The position numbers were made by a program, and so were the translations under genes. From positions 62,001 through 126,000 of the forward strand of contig JAGXIF010000036.1 of assembly GCA_024635755.1 (NCBI GenBank): a stretch of 64,000 nt of DNA, written 5' to 3'. The stretch is from Halothiobacillus sp. (GTDB lineage Bacteria > Pseudomonadota > Gammaproteobacteria > Halothiobacillales > Halothiobacillaceae). This document shows, piece after piece, positions 28,168 to 38,789 of this stretch; the first letter of the stretch is position 1, and every line of letters starts with the position of its first letter. The notes beneath the pieces are model-generated. The model made no database searches. It was not told the DNA's origin and was given only the letters and a program-made list of their open reading frames with translations.

Positions 28168-29703
28168 TTGTCCTTTTCCAGTCCAGCACCCAGCTTCCTG
28201 TTCTTCGATCTCGAGACCACCGGCGCGGATCCGGCCTTTGACCGGCCGCTGCAATTCGCGGCCATGCGTACCGACCTGCAACTGCGCCCCGTGGGTGAGC
28301 CGATCGTCTGGTACGCGCGACCGAGCATGGACTGCCTGTCGCACCCGGCGGCGGTCATGACCACCGGCATATTGCCCGATGATCCGGTACTGGCTCGGGC
28401 CGAGAGCGAGGCCAATCTCGCCAACCGGATCTACCACCTGGTCAACCAGCCGGGCACTTGCGTGGTGGGCTTCAACAACCTGCGTTTCGACGCCCCCATG
28501 CTGCGGTTTCTCTTCTGGCGCAATCTGCTCGATCCCTATCGCCATGAATACGCCGACGGCAACAGCCGCTTCGACATCCTCGATGCCGCCCGGGCCTATC
28601 GACTCCTGTGCCCCGATGCACTCAACTGGCCGGTGAATGAACAGGGTCGACCCACCCTGCGGTTGAGCGAACTGAGTGCCGCCAATGGCCTGATGCACGA
28701 GCAGGCCCACGATGCCCTGAGCGACGTGGAGGCGACCCTCGATCTGGCCCGGCGCCTGCGTGATGCCGACCCCGATCTCTGGGCACGGTTGCTGGCGGCG
28801 CGTGACAAGCACCAAGTCGCCCGTGTGCTCGATTCGCCTGAGCGGGCGCCCTTCCTGCACGTCTCGTCGCGACTGCCCGCCCGCGTGGCCTCGGCCTCGA
28901 TGTTCTGCTCCTTCGGACAGGTGGATGGCAATCGCAACCGCCGCGAGTGCTGGGATCTGCGCTTCGACCCGGCGCCCTGGCTGGATCTCGATGCCGAGGC
29001 CTGGGCCGAGCGCCGTTTCCTGAAAAACCCGCCGGAAGATGCAGAGCGTGACTGGAGCGACCTGAGGCTGCCGATCAAGGCGATTCATCTCAACCGGGTG
29101 CCGGTCGTTTTGCCCGAGCAGACGCTCGACCAGGAAGGGGTGGCCCAACGGATGGTGATCGACCGCGAGCGTGTCCGCTTGCATGCCGACTTCTTTCGGC
29201 GCCACTTTCAGTCGCTGCGTGAGCGCCTGCTGGCGGCGATCGAGGCCACCGAGGGGGCCTTCCCCGACAAGCCGGTCGAAGAGGCCCTGTATGCCGGTTT
29301 CGTGCCGCGAGGGGACCGTGCAAAGCTCGAGCAGTGGTGGGTGCAAGCCCGCGGCATGCGATCGCGTGTCGAGGCGGTGGCCCATGGCCGTGCGCTGCTG
29401 TCGTCGACCTTCGAGGACCCCAGGTTGGCCGAGCTGGCCGAGGGGTTCGTGGCGCGCAACCTCCCCGAGGCCCTGGATGCGTTCGCTCGCGGTCGCTGGC
29501 GGCAGCGGCTGATCGACCGGCTGCGCCCAGGGGTGCGAGATGGCGAGGCAATGGCCGAACGGGATTTCCCGGCCATGTTCGCCGAGGTGGATCGGCTGCG
29601 GGACAACGAACAGTGGTCGCCCGAGCAGCGTGCGCTGCTCGAGCCCTATCGTCGCTGGCTCGCCCACCTGGAGAAAGAAGTCGCGGCGCTTGACGGGCAA
29701 TAA
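28168..29703 (+). CDS. sbcB: Exodeoxyribonuclease I
   Basis: 3'-5' single-strand DNA exonuclease used in recombination and mismatch repair. The DEDDh exonuclease domain begins FLFFDLETTGADPAFDR with the catalytic Asp14 and Glu16. NNLRFDAPMLRFLFWRNLLDP and HDALSDVEATLDLARRL follow. The C-terminal half is the SH3-like and helical ExoI extension. I chose the TTG at 28168, with GGAG seven bases upstream, for 511 residues. An alternative TTG at 28135 overlaps the transglycosylase stop and adds 11 residues. Confidence 0.93.
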   Translation: MSFSSPAPSFLFFDLETTGADPAFDRPLQFAAMRTDLQLRPVGEPIVWYARPSMDCLSHPAAVMTTGILPDDPVLARAESEANLANRIYHLVNQPGTCVVGFNNLRFDAPMLRFLFWRNLLDPYRHEYADGNSRFDILDAARAYRLLCPDALNWPVNEQGRPTLRLSELSAANGLMHEQAHDALSDVEATLDLARRLRDADPDLWARLLAARDKHQVARVLDSPERAPFLHVSSRLPARVASASMFCSFGQVDGNRNRRECWDLRFDPAPWLDLDAEAWAERRFLKNPPEDAERDWSDLRLPIKAIHLNRVPVVLPEQTLDQEGVAQRMVIDRERVRLHADFFRRHFQSLRERLLAAIEATEGAFPDKPVEEALYAGFVPRGDRAKLEQWWVQARGMRSRVEAVAHGRALLSSTFEDPRLAELAEGFVARNLPEALDAFARGRWRQRLIDRLRPGVRDGEAMAERDFPAMFAEVDRLRDNEQWSPEQRALLEPYRRWLAHLEKEVAALDGQ

Positions 29704-29811
29704 TCGCCGTATTTCAATTACCTGGGCTTAATGAATCCCGATGTCTGCCGATAAGCCCTTGAGGCAACCGATGGGGACGGCGGGGTTGTCGAGCAGCGAG
29801 AGGGGCGACAG

Positions 29812-30456
29812 ATGAGCTTTGTGGTTTTCGGGCGGGGCGTGAGTGACGGGCTGACCATCGAGGAGGCGGCCTCGCCGGGGTTGCTCAGGCCGCCAATGAT
29901 GGTCGAGCCGATTCGCGCGGTGCGCGAGGATCAGGCCGGCACCCCGTTCGCCTATCGGCGCCTGAGGTCGGGCGGGGAAAGGCAGAGCGAGTCCACGCGG
30001 GCCTACCGGGAGGCCGCGGGGCAGGTGGGCCGGGAGCCGACGCCGGTCTCGGTCGCCGAACAGATCATGTCGCGGCCTGCGGTGACCATCGGGGTGCGCG
30101 ACCCGATCGGCCGGGCGCGCAACCTGATGGCCGAGCACCATATCGGGTTGCTGCCGGCCCTGGGGGAGGGCGGTCGTCTCGAGGCCATCATCACCCGCGG
30201 CGACATCACCCGGCAACGGATCCGCTATGCGGATCTGGCCAAGATGCCGGTGGGGGCGATCGCCCGCTTCGAGGTGCTCACGGCAGGGCCGCGCACCAAT
30301 ATTCGCGAACTGACGCGGGTGCTGCTGGAGCAGGATATACGCGGCATACCCATCGTCGACCAGGGCAGCGATCCGTCGGTCGTGGTCGGGGTGGTTACCC
30401 GCAGCGACATCCTGCGGGCGTTGGTTCGCTACGCGCCCCTGGAGCTCTGGCTGTAA
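29812..30456 (+). CDS. Tandem CBS-domain protein
   Basis: 214 residues. The first 75 are polar with no recognised fold. Two CBS domains follow: one with VAEQIMSRPAVTIGVRD and LPALGEGGRLEAIITRGDI (about 80-140), the other at about 145-210 ending VVVGVVTRSDILRALVRY. CBS pairs bind adenine nucleotides and regulate partners. No enzyme or transporter domain is attached, so its target is unknown. AGAGGGG lies before the ATG. It converges on the CZB gene with 16 bases between stops. Confidence 0.85.
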   Translation: MSFVVFGRGVSDGLTIEEAASPGLLRPPMMVEPIRAVREDQAGTPFAYRRLRSGGERQSESTRAYREAAGQVGREPTPVSVAEQIMSRPAVTIGVRDPIGRARNLMAEHHIGLLPALGEGGRLEAIITRGDITRQRIRYADLAKMPVGAIARFEVLTAGPRTNIRELTRVLLEQDIRGIPIVDQGSDPSVVVGVVTRSDILRALVRYAPLELWL

Positions 30457-30472
30457 GGGGCTGCGGAGGGCT

Positions 30473-30889
30473 TTATTCGGCGTGCTGTCGTCCAAGGCGG
30501 CAGCTGTCGCTGAAGGCATCTCGCATCAGGTTGAAGCAGGTAGCCAGGAACAGGCTCTGCAACTCCACGAATTCGTCGAATGCCTCGCGTTCGGCCTGCT
30601 GTCCGCCCTCGGCGGTGGTGAGCAGTGTCTCGGCGGAGACGTGCATCTGGACGTGCAGCTGATGGACCTTCTCGAACTCGCCTTTCCGCCCCGGCGGCGC
30701 CCCGTGGGTCTCGAGGAATCGACCGAAACGGCATTCATGCTCGCTCAAGGTAGGGCGCGGGGTCCGGTACAGCAGCACGGCCATGATCCGTGAGTACCAG
30801 TCGAAGTGCCAATAGGTGACCTCTTCGAAGCCGTCGATGAACGACTGGTAATCGTAGGGGGCTGATTCGTCCGGGGATGTTGCGTTCAT
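30473..30889 (-). CDS. Free-standing CZB-like zinc-binding protein
   Basis: 138 residues, predicted all-helical. It carries the chemoreceptor zinc-binding pattern: a histidine in YWHFDWY (H28), CRFGRFLE with Cys53, and HQLHVQMH with H79 and H83. In CZB domains these residues hold Zn in a four-helix bundle, usually fused to chemoreceptors or diguanylate cyclases. Here no such domain is attached. The pattern is visible, but the zinc role is inferred. A diguanylate cyclase is encoded at 61586-62518, though not nearby. Confidence 0.7.
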   Translation of the reverse strand: MNATSPDESAPYDYQSFIDGFEEVTYWHFDWYSRIMAVLLYRTPRPTLSEHECRFGRFLETHGAPPGRKGEFEKVHQLHVQMHVSAETLLTTAEGGQQAEREAFDEFVELQSLFLATCFNLMRDAFSDSCRLGRQHAE

Positions 30890-30976
30890 GATGGCTCGAT
30901 CGCTTGAGGATGCAGTGGCCCCTCAGTCTAACGATTTGCCCCCGGGGTGTCAGCCAGCCGCTGCTTGTCCGGGCGA

Positions 30977-31732
30977 TCAGATCGCCAGGCAGCGCTGCAG
31001 GTAGTCCAGGTCGACGATTCCGTGGGACGGACCGGGTCCCCGGAGGGTGCGTGCCGGTCGGGCCGGCGTGCCCAGGTCGGAAAGCACCGAGAGTGCCCCG
31101 CTGAAGTCGTCGTCGGCGGTGTAGTCGTTGAGGGTGACCACGACCGGGACGTTGGCATCGACGGCCGAACGGACCCCGTTGCCCGAATCCTCGAGGGCGA
31201 TGACCTCCGAGGCTGCCAGGCCCATCCGGTCGAGCGTGTAGTGGTAGATGTCGGCGGCGGGCTTCTTGGCCGGGACGATGTCGCCGGCGGCGATCACTTC
31301 GAACCAGTCGAGGCTATCGTCGCCGAGGGTGGCCCGCAGCAGGCCGTCGACGTTTTCCGGCGTGGTGGTCGTGGTGATGGCCAGCCGGACACGATTGTCG
31401 CGTGCCTCCTGAATCAGGCGCTCGACGCCCGGGCGCAGCGGGATGTCGCCCTTCTTCAGCAGCGCGAGGTAATGGGCGGTCTTGGCCTTGTGCAGACCGG
31501 CGATCCATTCGGCCAGGTCCTCGACCTCGGGCAGCTCGGGCGAACGGGTCTCGATGAAATAGCGGATGCGCTCCTTGCCGCCGGTGACCGTCAGCAGTTC
31601 ACCGTAGGTGGGCACATCCCAGTGCCAGTCGAGGCCCGCGTCGTCAAAGGCAAGGTTGAAGGCCACGCGGTGGCCGTCGCGCTCGGTATCGGCTAGGGTG
31701 CCGTCCACATCAAACAGGATCGCTTGTAACAT
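30977..31732 (-). CDS. cbbY: HAD-family phosphatase, CbbY-like
   Basis: 251-residue HAD hydrolase starting at the ATG 31732. The nucleophile motif LFDVDGTLADTERDGHR and the broad cap with AFDDAGLDWHWD are typical of CbbY proteins, which remove the Rubisco inhibitor xylulose-1,5-bisphosphate in autotrophs. The Thr motif is in LAITTTTTPENV, the Lys is in PAKKPAADIYHYTL and the acidic motif is EDSGNG. No Rubisco gene is in the window, so the role as a Calvin-cycle repair enzyme is inferred from family resemblance. Confidence 0.8.
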   Translation of the reverse strand: MLQAILFDVDGTLADTERDGHRVAFNLAFDDAGLDWHWDVPTYGELLTVTGGKERIRYFIETRSPELPEVEDLAEWIAGLHKAKTAHYLALLKKGDIPLRPGVERLIQEARDNRVRLAITTTTTPENVDGLLRATLGDDSLDWFEVIAAGDIVPAKKPAADIYHYTLDRMGLAASEVIALEDSGNGVRSAVDANVPVVVTLNDYTADDDFSGALSVLSDLGTPARPARTLRGPGPSHGIVDLDYLQRCLAI

Positions 31733-31834
31733 CGGTCTCGAATCTTTTCTGGTTACCATTGGCCCCGGTGGGAGGTCGCCCAGTTGGCGCGCCTTGGGGA
31801 TGATCGAAAAACAAAACGAATGAGAGTGTACTCA

Positions 31835-32638
31835 ATGCGCAAACGACCGGCCAGTTCCGGTGCCCGCTGGATCGCGGGTGGCTGGCAATTGCTCAAGACG
31901 CGGCCCGGACTCGTGATCGGCAGCGTGGTCCTGATGTACCTGCTGATCCTGCTGACCAGTTTTATCCCGCTGATCGGGATGGGGGCCGGCTATCTGATCG
32001 CGCCGATCCTCGGCGGCGGGGCCATCGTGATCTTCGCGCGCATTGCCCAGATCCTCGAGCGGGCGGAGGACGAACCCCTGGCGCGTGAGCAGCCGATCGG
32101 CTTTGACCTGCTGTTCTCGCAATTTCGCGCTGACGCCCCTTGGCGCACCCTGCTGGGCCTGGGCGGGTTGACCATTGCGGTCAATCTGCTGATCTTGCTC
32201 CTTCTGGCCGGGTATCTGACCGCGGCATTGCCGGAAGGCGGCCTGGCGGCACTCAACGATCCGGCCCTCAGTGATGCCGATCGCATGGGGCAGTTGTTGC
32301 CGGTGCTGACCTCCAGCGCGGCACTGGGGGTGTGGCTGGCGGTGGTGATTGTGTACCTGCTCTACCTGTCGGCCATGTTGTTTGCCATCCCGCTGGTGAC
32401 GTTGCGCGGTTACTCGCTGACCCACGCCCTGCTGGCGAGCTTTCGGGGTACCTGGCTCAACTGGCTGGCCATGCTGGTCTTCGGCCTGATCTGGTTGTTG
32501 TTGTTCCTGACCGTGCCGCTCACCGCCGGCCTGAGTGCCATCCTGTTGCTTCCCTGGGCCTGGGCGTCGCTGTACGCGGCCTATGTCTCGATTTTCTCGG
32601 CGGACGCCGAGCCCGAGGAGCCGCCTAGAGCTGGCTGA
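31835..32638 (+). CDS. BPSS1780-like integral membrane protein
   Basis: 267 residues from the ATG at 31835 (SGARWIAGGWQLLKTRPG start), preferred because GAGAG stands seven bases before it; ATG 31820 is an alternative. Five to six hydrophobic segments include LVIGSVVLMYLLILLTSFI near the start and two later pairs. The N-terminal pattern and topology resemble the BPSS1780 family of unknown function. The C-terminus is acidic. A bidirectional terminator separates it from the convergent slyD. Confidence 0.7.
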   Translation: MRKRPASSGARWIAGGWQLLKTRPGLVIGSVVLMYLLILLTSFIPLIGMGAGYLIAPILGGGAIVIFARIAQILERAEDEPLAREQPIGFDLLFSQFRADAPWRTLLGLGGLTIAVNLLILLLLAGYLTAALPEGGLAALNDPALSDADRMGQLLPVLTSSAALGVWLAVVIVYLLYLSAMLFAIPLVTLRGYSLTHALLASFRGTWLNWLAMLVFGLIWLLLFLTVPLTAGLSAILLLPWAWASLYAAYVSIFSADAEPEEPPRAG

Positions 32639-32681
32639 TCGCTTGGGGAAAGGGCGATAGGCCCGGAAACGATGCACCAAG

Positions 32682-32720
32682 AAAAAAGGCAGCGTGATGT
32701 TCACGCTGCCTTTCGCTTTT
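32682..32720. terminator. Bidirectional rho-independent terminator
   Basis: GGCAGCGTGA / TCACGCTGCC (32688-32710) with a three-base loop, preceded by six A and followed by T-rich sequence. It lies between the convergent membrane-protein gene and slyD and suits both. Confidence 0.85.
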
Positions 32721-32754
32721 CCCGGTTGTCGGCGCCGGAGGGCGCCGTGGGGTA

Positions 32755-33237
32755 TCAGTGCTCGTGGCCTTCCGGGCCGTGCACGTGACCGTGCTCGAGC
32801 TCTTCGGCGGAGGCCGGGCGCACGTCCTTGACTTCGACATCGAAGTGCAGGGTTTCGCCGGCCAGCTCGTGGTTGCCGTCGAGGGTGATCTCGTCGCCGT
32901 TGACTTCCTTGATGGTGACGACGGTGACGCCGCCTTCGGTCTGGGCCTGGAAGCGCATGCCCGGCTCGATCTCGTCGACGCCCTGAAACATGGAGCGCGG
33001 CACGGTCTGGATCATTTCCTCGTTGCGCTCGCCATAGGCTTCTGCCGGCTCGATGCTGACCGTGAAGCTGTCGCCGACCGCCTTGTCATCCAGTGCCTTT
33101 TCCAGGCCCGGGATGATGTTCTGCTGGCCATGCAGGTAGGCCAGCGGGCCGGTCTGCTCGGAGTTGTCCATGACTTCCCCGGCGTCGTTCTTCAAGGTGT
33201 AGTCGATGGAAACGACGTGATCGTTCTGAACTTGCAT
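32755..33237 (-). CDS. slyD: FKBP-type peptidyl-prolyl isomerase SlyD
   Basis: Cytoplasmic prolyl isomerase and chaperone that also helps nickel delivery. The FKBP domain starts VVSIDYTLKNDAGEVMDNS and has the flap (IF) domain insertion. The PLAYLHGQQNIIPGLEKAL segment is typical. The C-terminus is a short His-rich tail (HGHVHGPEGHEH), shorter than in E. coli SlyD. The length of 160 is normal for non-enteric relatives. It is the last minus-strand gene before the terminator at 32682-32720; galU lies upstream of it on the same strand. Confidence 0.93.
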   Translation of the reverse strand: MQVQNDHVVSIDYTLKNDAGEVMDNSEQTGPLAYLHGQQNIIPGLEKALDDKAVGDSFTVSIEPAEAYGERNEEMIQTVPRSMFQGVDEIEPGMRFQAQTEGGVTVVTIKEVNGDEITLDGNHELAGETLHFDVEVKDVRPASAEELEHGHVHGPEGHEH

Positions 33238-33330
33238 TAAATTGCCTCGCGTGGACGGCTGTGAGTTGTCTGGGAGTAATCCCCCGATCCCGACTGCGAC
33301 CTCGGCATCAACGAGGAGTTCCCCGGCACA

Positions 33331-34152
33331 TCATCGTGTGCTGAGGTGGTAGAAGTGGTTGGTGGCGGCGACGAAACCCGAGGGGTTGCCGCAGTCGAAA
33401 CGCCGTCCCTTGAACCGGTAGGCAACCACCTTGCCTTGTTCGGCTTGCTCGCGCAAGGCGTCGGTGATCTGGATTTCCCCGCCGGCGCCCGGTGGGGTGC
33501 GGCGCAGGATATCGAAGATGTCCGGGGTGAGAATGTAGCGACCGATGATGGCGAGGTTGCCGGGCGCCTCGTCCGCGGCGGGCTTTTCCACCATGTCGGT
33601 GACGCGAATGACGTCGTCGTCGATCGGCGTGCCGCCGATGATGCCGTACTTGTGGATGTCCTGCTCGGGGACTTCTTCCACGGCGATCACCGAGCACTGG
33701 TGGCGCTCATAAATGGTGGCCATCTGCGCCATGATCCCGACCGGCGAACCCACGCAAAGGTCGTCGGCCAGCACCACGCCGAAGGGCTCGTGGCCGATCA
33801 GGCGCTCGCCGGTGAGAATGGCGTGCCCCAAGCCCAGCATTTCCAGTTGGCGGGTGTAGGAGAAAGAGCAATGCTCGATCAATCGATCGATGGAGGCGAG
33901 CATGGATTCCTTCTTGGTGCCCCGGATCTGGTGCTCCAGTTCGTAGTTGACGTCGAAGTGATCCTCCAGTGCCCGCTTGCCGCGCCCCGTGACCATCGAC
34001 ATCTGGGTCATTCCTGCCTCGAAGGCCTCTTCCACGCCGTACTGGATCAGGGGGCGGTCGAGAATCGGCAGCATCTCCTTGGGCATCGCCTTGGTGGCGG
34101 GGAGAAACCGGGTGCCGTACCCGGCGGCGGGAAACAGACACTTGTCGATCAT
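33331..34152 (-). CDS. galU: UTP--glucose-1-phosphate uridylyltransferase
   Basis: Makes UDP-glucose for polysaccharide and lipid sugars. The nucleotidyltransferase motif FPAAGYGTRFLPATKAMPKE is at residues 7-26, with the family Lys in the VEKPAADEAPG segment further on. GVVLADDLC is the metal-binding region. The length of 273 is a little short of the common 290-300 but covers all motifs. The ATG 34152 begins MIDKCLF; longer upstream codons are not family-like. It lies downstream of the DUF2069 gene with 50 bases between. Confidence 0.94.
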   Translation of the reverse strand: MIDKCLFPAAGYGTRFLPATKAMPKEMLPILDRPLIQYGVEEAFEAGMTQMSMVTGRGKRALEDHFDVNYELEHQIRGTKKESMLASIDRLIEHCSFSYTRQLEMLGLGHAILTGERLIGHEPFGVVLADDLCVGSPVGIMAQMATIYERHQCSVIAVEEVPEQDIHKYGIIGGTPIDDDVIRVTDMVEKPAADEAPGNLAIIGRYILTPDIFDILRRTPPGAGGEIQITDALREQAEQGKVVAYRFKGRRFDCGNPSGFVAATNHFYHLSTR

Positions 34153-34202
34153 GGTCAGTCCTCTGGTTTTCAATGGGTCCGTCGAATGGTTAGGGGGCAC
34201 GG

Positions 34203-35816
<1,614 letters not shown>

Positions 35817-35819
35817 ATC

Positions 35820-35837
35820 GATTTTGGGCGCAAAATC
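35820..35837 (+). other. Hairpin in the gap before the SoxW-like gene
   Basis: GATTTTG / CAAAATC pairs over seven bases with GGCG loop just after the TlpA-like stop. No T run follows, so it is a weak terminator at best. The AT-rich bases after it (35850-35880) probably hold a promoter for the next gene, but I cannot fix its boxes. Confidence 0.35.
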
Positions 35838-35910
35838 CGCCCTGTAGTGTTAAATTTAGTTAGAAAGCTATTGATCCAACTCTGCCGGTGATTCAACGAA
35901 GGAGTGCTGA

Positions 35911-36447
35911 ATGATGATTCGCCCGATGCGTTTGCTGCTGTCCGGCCTGGCCGCAATGGCCGTGGCGTTTGCCACGGCTGCCCCCTTGCAGGCCCAGGAA
36001 CTCGAAGGGTTCTGGGATGACCCGTTCAAGGATCTGCAGTCCGACGTGGCGGCGGCCCGTGAGGAAGGCAAGGTCGGCGTGTTCGCCTTTTTCGAGATGG
36101 ACGAATGCCCCTTCTGCCACCGGATGAAGACGCAGGTCTTCACCGATCCGGCGGTCCAGGCGTACCTCAAGGAGCACTTTGTCACGGTCAGCATCGACAT
36201 CGAGGGCGATGTCATGATGACCGCCCCCGGCGGCGAGCAGATGAAGGAAAAGGACTTTGCCTTCCAAAAGCACCGCGTGCGAGCGACCCCGGTCATGATC
36301 TTCTTCGACACGCAGGGTGAGCCGGCGTTGCGCTACACGGGGCCGACCCAGTCGCCCGAGGAGTTCCTGCAGTTGATGAAGTTCGTCGCCTCGGGCACGT
36401 ACGACGAACCGGGCATGAACTTCTTCAAGTTCAAGAAGCAGCAATGA
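35911..36447 (+). CDS. SoxW-like periplasmic thioredoxin
   Basis: 178 residues. The signal peptide ends about residue 29 (LQAQE). The active site is DECPFCHRM with C66 and C69, and the cis-proline is in RATPVMIFFD. This resembles SoxW, the thioredoxin of many sox clusters, which acts with the SoxY sulfur carrier or other periplasmic thiols. AAGGAG lies before the ATG. The TolC-like gene follows after 53 bases and is likely cotranscribed. The name soxW is not applied, because assignment rests on fold and context. Confidence 0.78.
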   Translation: MMIRPMRLLLSGLAAMAVAFATAAPLQAQELEGFWDDPFKDLQSDVAAAREEGKVGVFAFFEMDECPFCHRMKTQVFTDPAVQAYLKEHFVTVSIDIEGDVMMTAPGGEQMKEKDFAFQKHRVRATPVMIFFDTQGEPALRYTGPTQSPEEFLQLMKFVASGTYDEPGMNFFKFKKQQ

Positions 36448-36500
36448 CATGGGCCGGGTCGCCGATCGGCCCGGCATGAACAGGCAGGGAGGCGGCAGCG

Positions 36501-37943
36501 ATGACAACGGCGCGATCTCGTTTCGAGGCCGGGGCACTCGGCCTGGTATGGCCCGGGGGATGGCCAGGCCTGATCCTGGCTGGGGTGGCCGGCCTGATGG
36601 CCATTCCGGCGATGGCGGGGGATGCCCTGCCGCCTCCACCGACGGTCGACGCCGATGGGCTGGTTGCCCCCGCCCCGTTGTCGGACACCCTCTCGCTCGA
36701 CGATGTGCTCTCCCTGCCATTGGGCGGGCAATATGCGGTGGTCGGCGCGCGCGCGCGCTACGAGCGCCGACTCGCCGAGCGACAATTGACCCGCTCGACC
36801 AATCGGCCGCAGATTTCCGTCGATGGGCGTTTTCGTTACGTCGAACCGGGTGAGCTGGCGGTAGAGAACGATCAGCACGACGACCATCGTGCCGGCCTGT
36901 CACTGCGGCAGAAGCTGTTCGACTTCGGCCGCCAGCGCTCGCGCGAGGCGGCCGCCGAGGCACGCCTGAAAGGCGAGCGACTGGCGCTGCTGGCGGAAGA
37001 GAAGCGCCAGCGCCTAAAGGTGTTGCAAGCCTATTTTGACGTGCTTCTGGCCGACCAGCGCTACCAGGCGCTGAACGAGCGCATGGCCATCCTCTTCATC
37101 CGTTACGACCGCGCCCGCGATCGGCGGGAGCTTGGTCAGACCTCCGACTACGACATCGCTGTCTTCGAGCGCGACTATCAGGCGGTGATGCTCGAGCGCG
37201 CGCGCGCGGATGCCGATCGCCGACTCAGTCGGCGGCACCTGGCCGAAGTGGCCGGTCGGCCGGGACAATTGCCCCGCAATCTCGAAGCCCCCCGTCTCGA
37301 TGCGCTGTTCGAGCGAGAAGTGCCGGCCGTGGGCAAGTTGATCGAGACGGCCCTGAGCGAGGATCTCGTCCTCCAAGCATTGCGTCGCCAACGGCAGGGC
37401 AGCGAATCGGCATTGGCCGCGGCCCGCTCCGGCAACCTGCCGAGCGTGCACGCGGAGGTCAATGCCGACTACTACACCCGCGAAGGCGCGACCCGGGACC
37501 CGTTCCGGGCCGGGGTGTATCTGGAATTTCCCCTGTTCCGCGGTGGCGCACGCAACGCCGAGATTGGTGTTGCTCAGTCCGACCGCATGGCGGCGGTGGC
37601 CGAGATGGCCGAGCGGGAGGCGAATATCCGTCGTTACGCGACCGAGCTGGTGGAGATGATTCGCCTGCAGCAGTCGACCGGGCAGCAGCGCATCCTTGCC
37701 TTGGAGAATTACGCCGAACTGAATTTCATGCGCAACCAGACCCTCTACCAGATGGAGAAGGCCGCCGACCTGGGGGACGCCATGGCCGAGATGTCCATGG
37801 CCCAGCTCGAGCGCATGCAGACTACCTACGCCCTGGCCATGCGCTGGGCCGAACTGGCCCTGCTGACCAACCGGTCGCTGGAGGCCGTGCTGCGGGGCGA
37901 GCCGCAGACCGGTGCCGAGAACGTCACGGAGGAAACGTCATGA
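36501..37943 (+). CDS. TolC-family outer-membrane channel protein
   Basis: 480 residues. A hydrophobic leader of about 39 residues ends AMAGDA. Two similar coiled-coil/beta repeats follow: the first with YFDVLLADQRYQALNERM and the second with the LQQSTGQQRILALENYAELN region, the pattern of TolC monomers. FRGGARNAEIGVAQSDRMAA lies between strands. The ATG is at 36501, and it overlaps the adaptor gene by four bases (ATGA). TolC-like channels trimerise and need an inner-membrane pump or adaptor; no pump is next to it. Confidence 0.85.
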   Translation: MTTARSRFEAGALGLVWPGGWPGLILAGVAGLMAIPAMAGDALPPPPTVDADGLVAPAPLSDTLSLDDVLSLPLGGQYAVVGARARYERRLAERQLTRSTNRPQISVDGRFRYVEPGELAVENDQHDDHRAGLSLRQKLFDFGRQRSREAAAEARLKGERLALLAEEKRQRLKVLQAYFDVLLADQRYQALNERMAILFIRYDRARDRRELGQTSDYDIAVFERDYQAVMLERARADADRRLSRRHLAEVAGRPGQLPRNLEAPRLDALFEREVPAVGKLIETALSEDLVLQALRRQRQGSESALAAARSGNLPSVHAEVNADYYTREGATRDPFRAGVYLEFPLFRGGARNAEIGVAQSDRMAAVAEMAEREANIRRYATELVEMIRLQQSTGQQRILALENYAELNFMRNQTLYQMEKAADLGDAMAEMSMAQLERMQTTYALAMRWAELALLTNRSLEAVLRGEPQTGAENVTEETS

Positions 37944-38740
37944 GGAGAATCGTACCCGGAACCGCGCGGCGACTGCCGGCGTCATTCGCGCTGACCGCTC
38001 TGCTGGCCACCGGCGTTGCCGGCACCGCTTGGGCCGCCGAGGTAGAGGGGCAGTTGACCTTTGCCGAGCGGGTGTCGCTGTCGACACCGGTCTTCGGTGT
38101 GATCGACGCCTTGCCGGTGCGTGCCGGCGAGCGGGTCGAGGCCGGTGCCCTGTTGCTCTCCCTCGATCGGACGCCTTTCGACCAGCGGCGCCGCATGGCC
38201 GCCGCGGGGCTGGAAGGGCTGCGCCTGGCCGCCGAGGAGGCCGCCAGGGATGCCGAGCGTGTCCAAGCGCTTTACGACCGCACCGTCGGATCGGATTCGG
38301 AGCGCGCGCTGGCGGTGATCGCGCGGGAAAAGGCCCAAGGCGCACGCGACCGTGCCCAGGCCGAGACCGCATTGCGTGCATGGGAACGTGAGCACGCCCA
38401 ACTGCAAGCGCCGTTCGCTGCACGGGTGCTGGCCGTCAATGCCGCGGTAGGCGAGGTGGTCTCGCCGCGGCTGAGCCCGCCGACGCTGATCGAGATTGCG
38501 CGGGCCGACCGGCTGTTGGCCTCGGCCGCGATCGATGCGGACCGTCTGGGTGACATCGAGTTGGGTGATCGATTGGTCGTGATCCGCGGCGGCGAGCGTC
38601 GGGATGGCGTCGTGGAAGCGATTCGTGTCCAGGATGGTGAGGACGACCGGTTGCGTTACCGGCTGGGCGTGTTGCTCGACACCGACGGGCTCGACTGGCG
38701 TGCCGGGCAGGCGGTGAGCATCGAGTTGCCGGACGACTGA
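37940..38740 (+). CDS. Short HlyD/RND-type periplasmic adaptor protein
   Basis: 266 residues, shorter than the usual 350-400 for RND adaptors. A signal peptide ends about residue 34 (TAWAAE). A lipoyl-like half motif VFGVIDALPVRAGERVEAGA starts the barrel-sandwich domain, and AQLQAPFAARVLAVNAAVGE closes it. Between them (about 75-155) a helical hairpin is predicted. The C-terminal beta domain includes GDRLVVIRGGERRDGVVE. It is translationally coupled to TolC and has no neighbouring transporter. It converges on proS. Confidence 0.82.
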   Translation: MRRIVPGTARRLPASFALTALLATGVAGTAWAAEVEGQLTFAERVSLSTPVFGVIDALPVRAGERVEAGALLLSLDRTPFDQRRRMAAAGLEGLRLAAEEAARDAERVQALYDRTVGSDSERALAVIAREKAQGARDRAQAETALRAWEREHAQLQAPFAARVLAVNAAVGEVVSPRLSPPTLIEIARADRLLASAAIDADRLGDIELGDRLVVIRGGERRDGVVEAIRVQDGEDDRLRYRLGVLLDTDGLDWRAGQAVSIELPDD

Positions 38741-38789
38741 GCGAGGAAGGAAACGGCTCGCCGCTGCCTGGGGTCGTCCTGCCGCCGGA

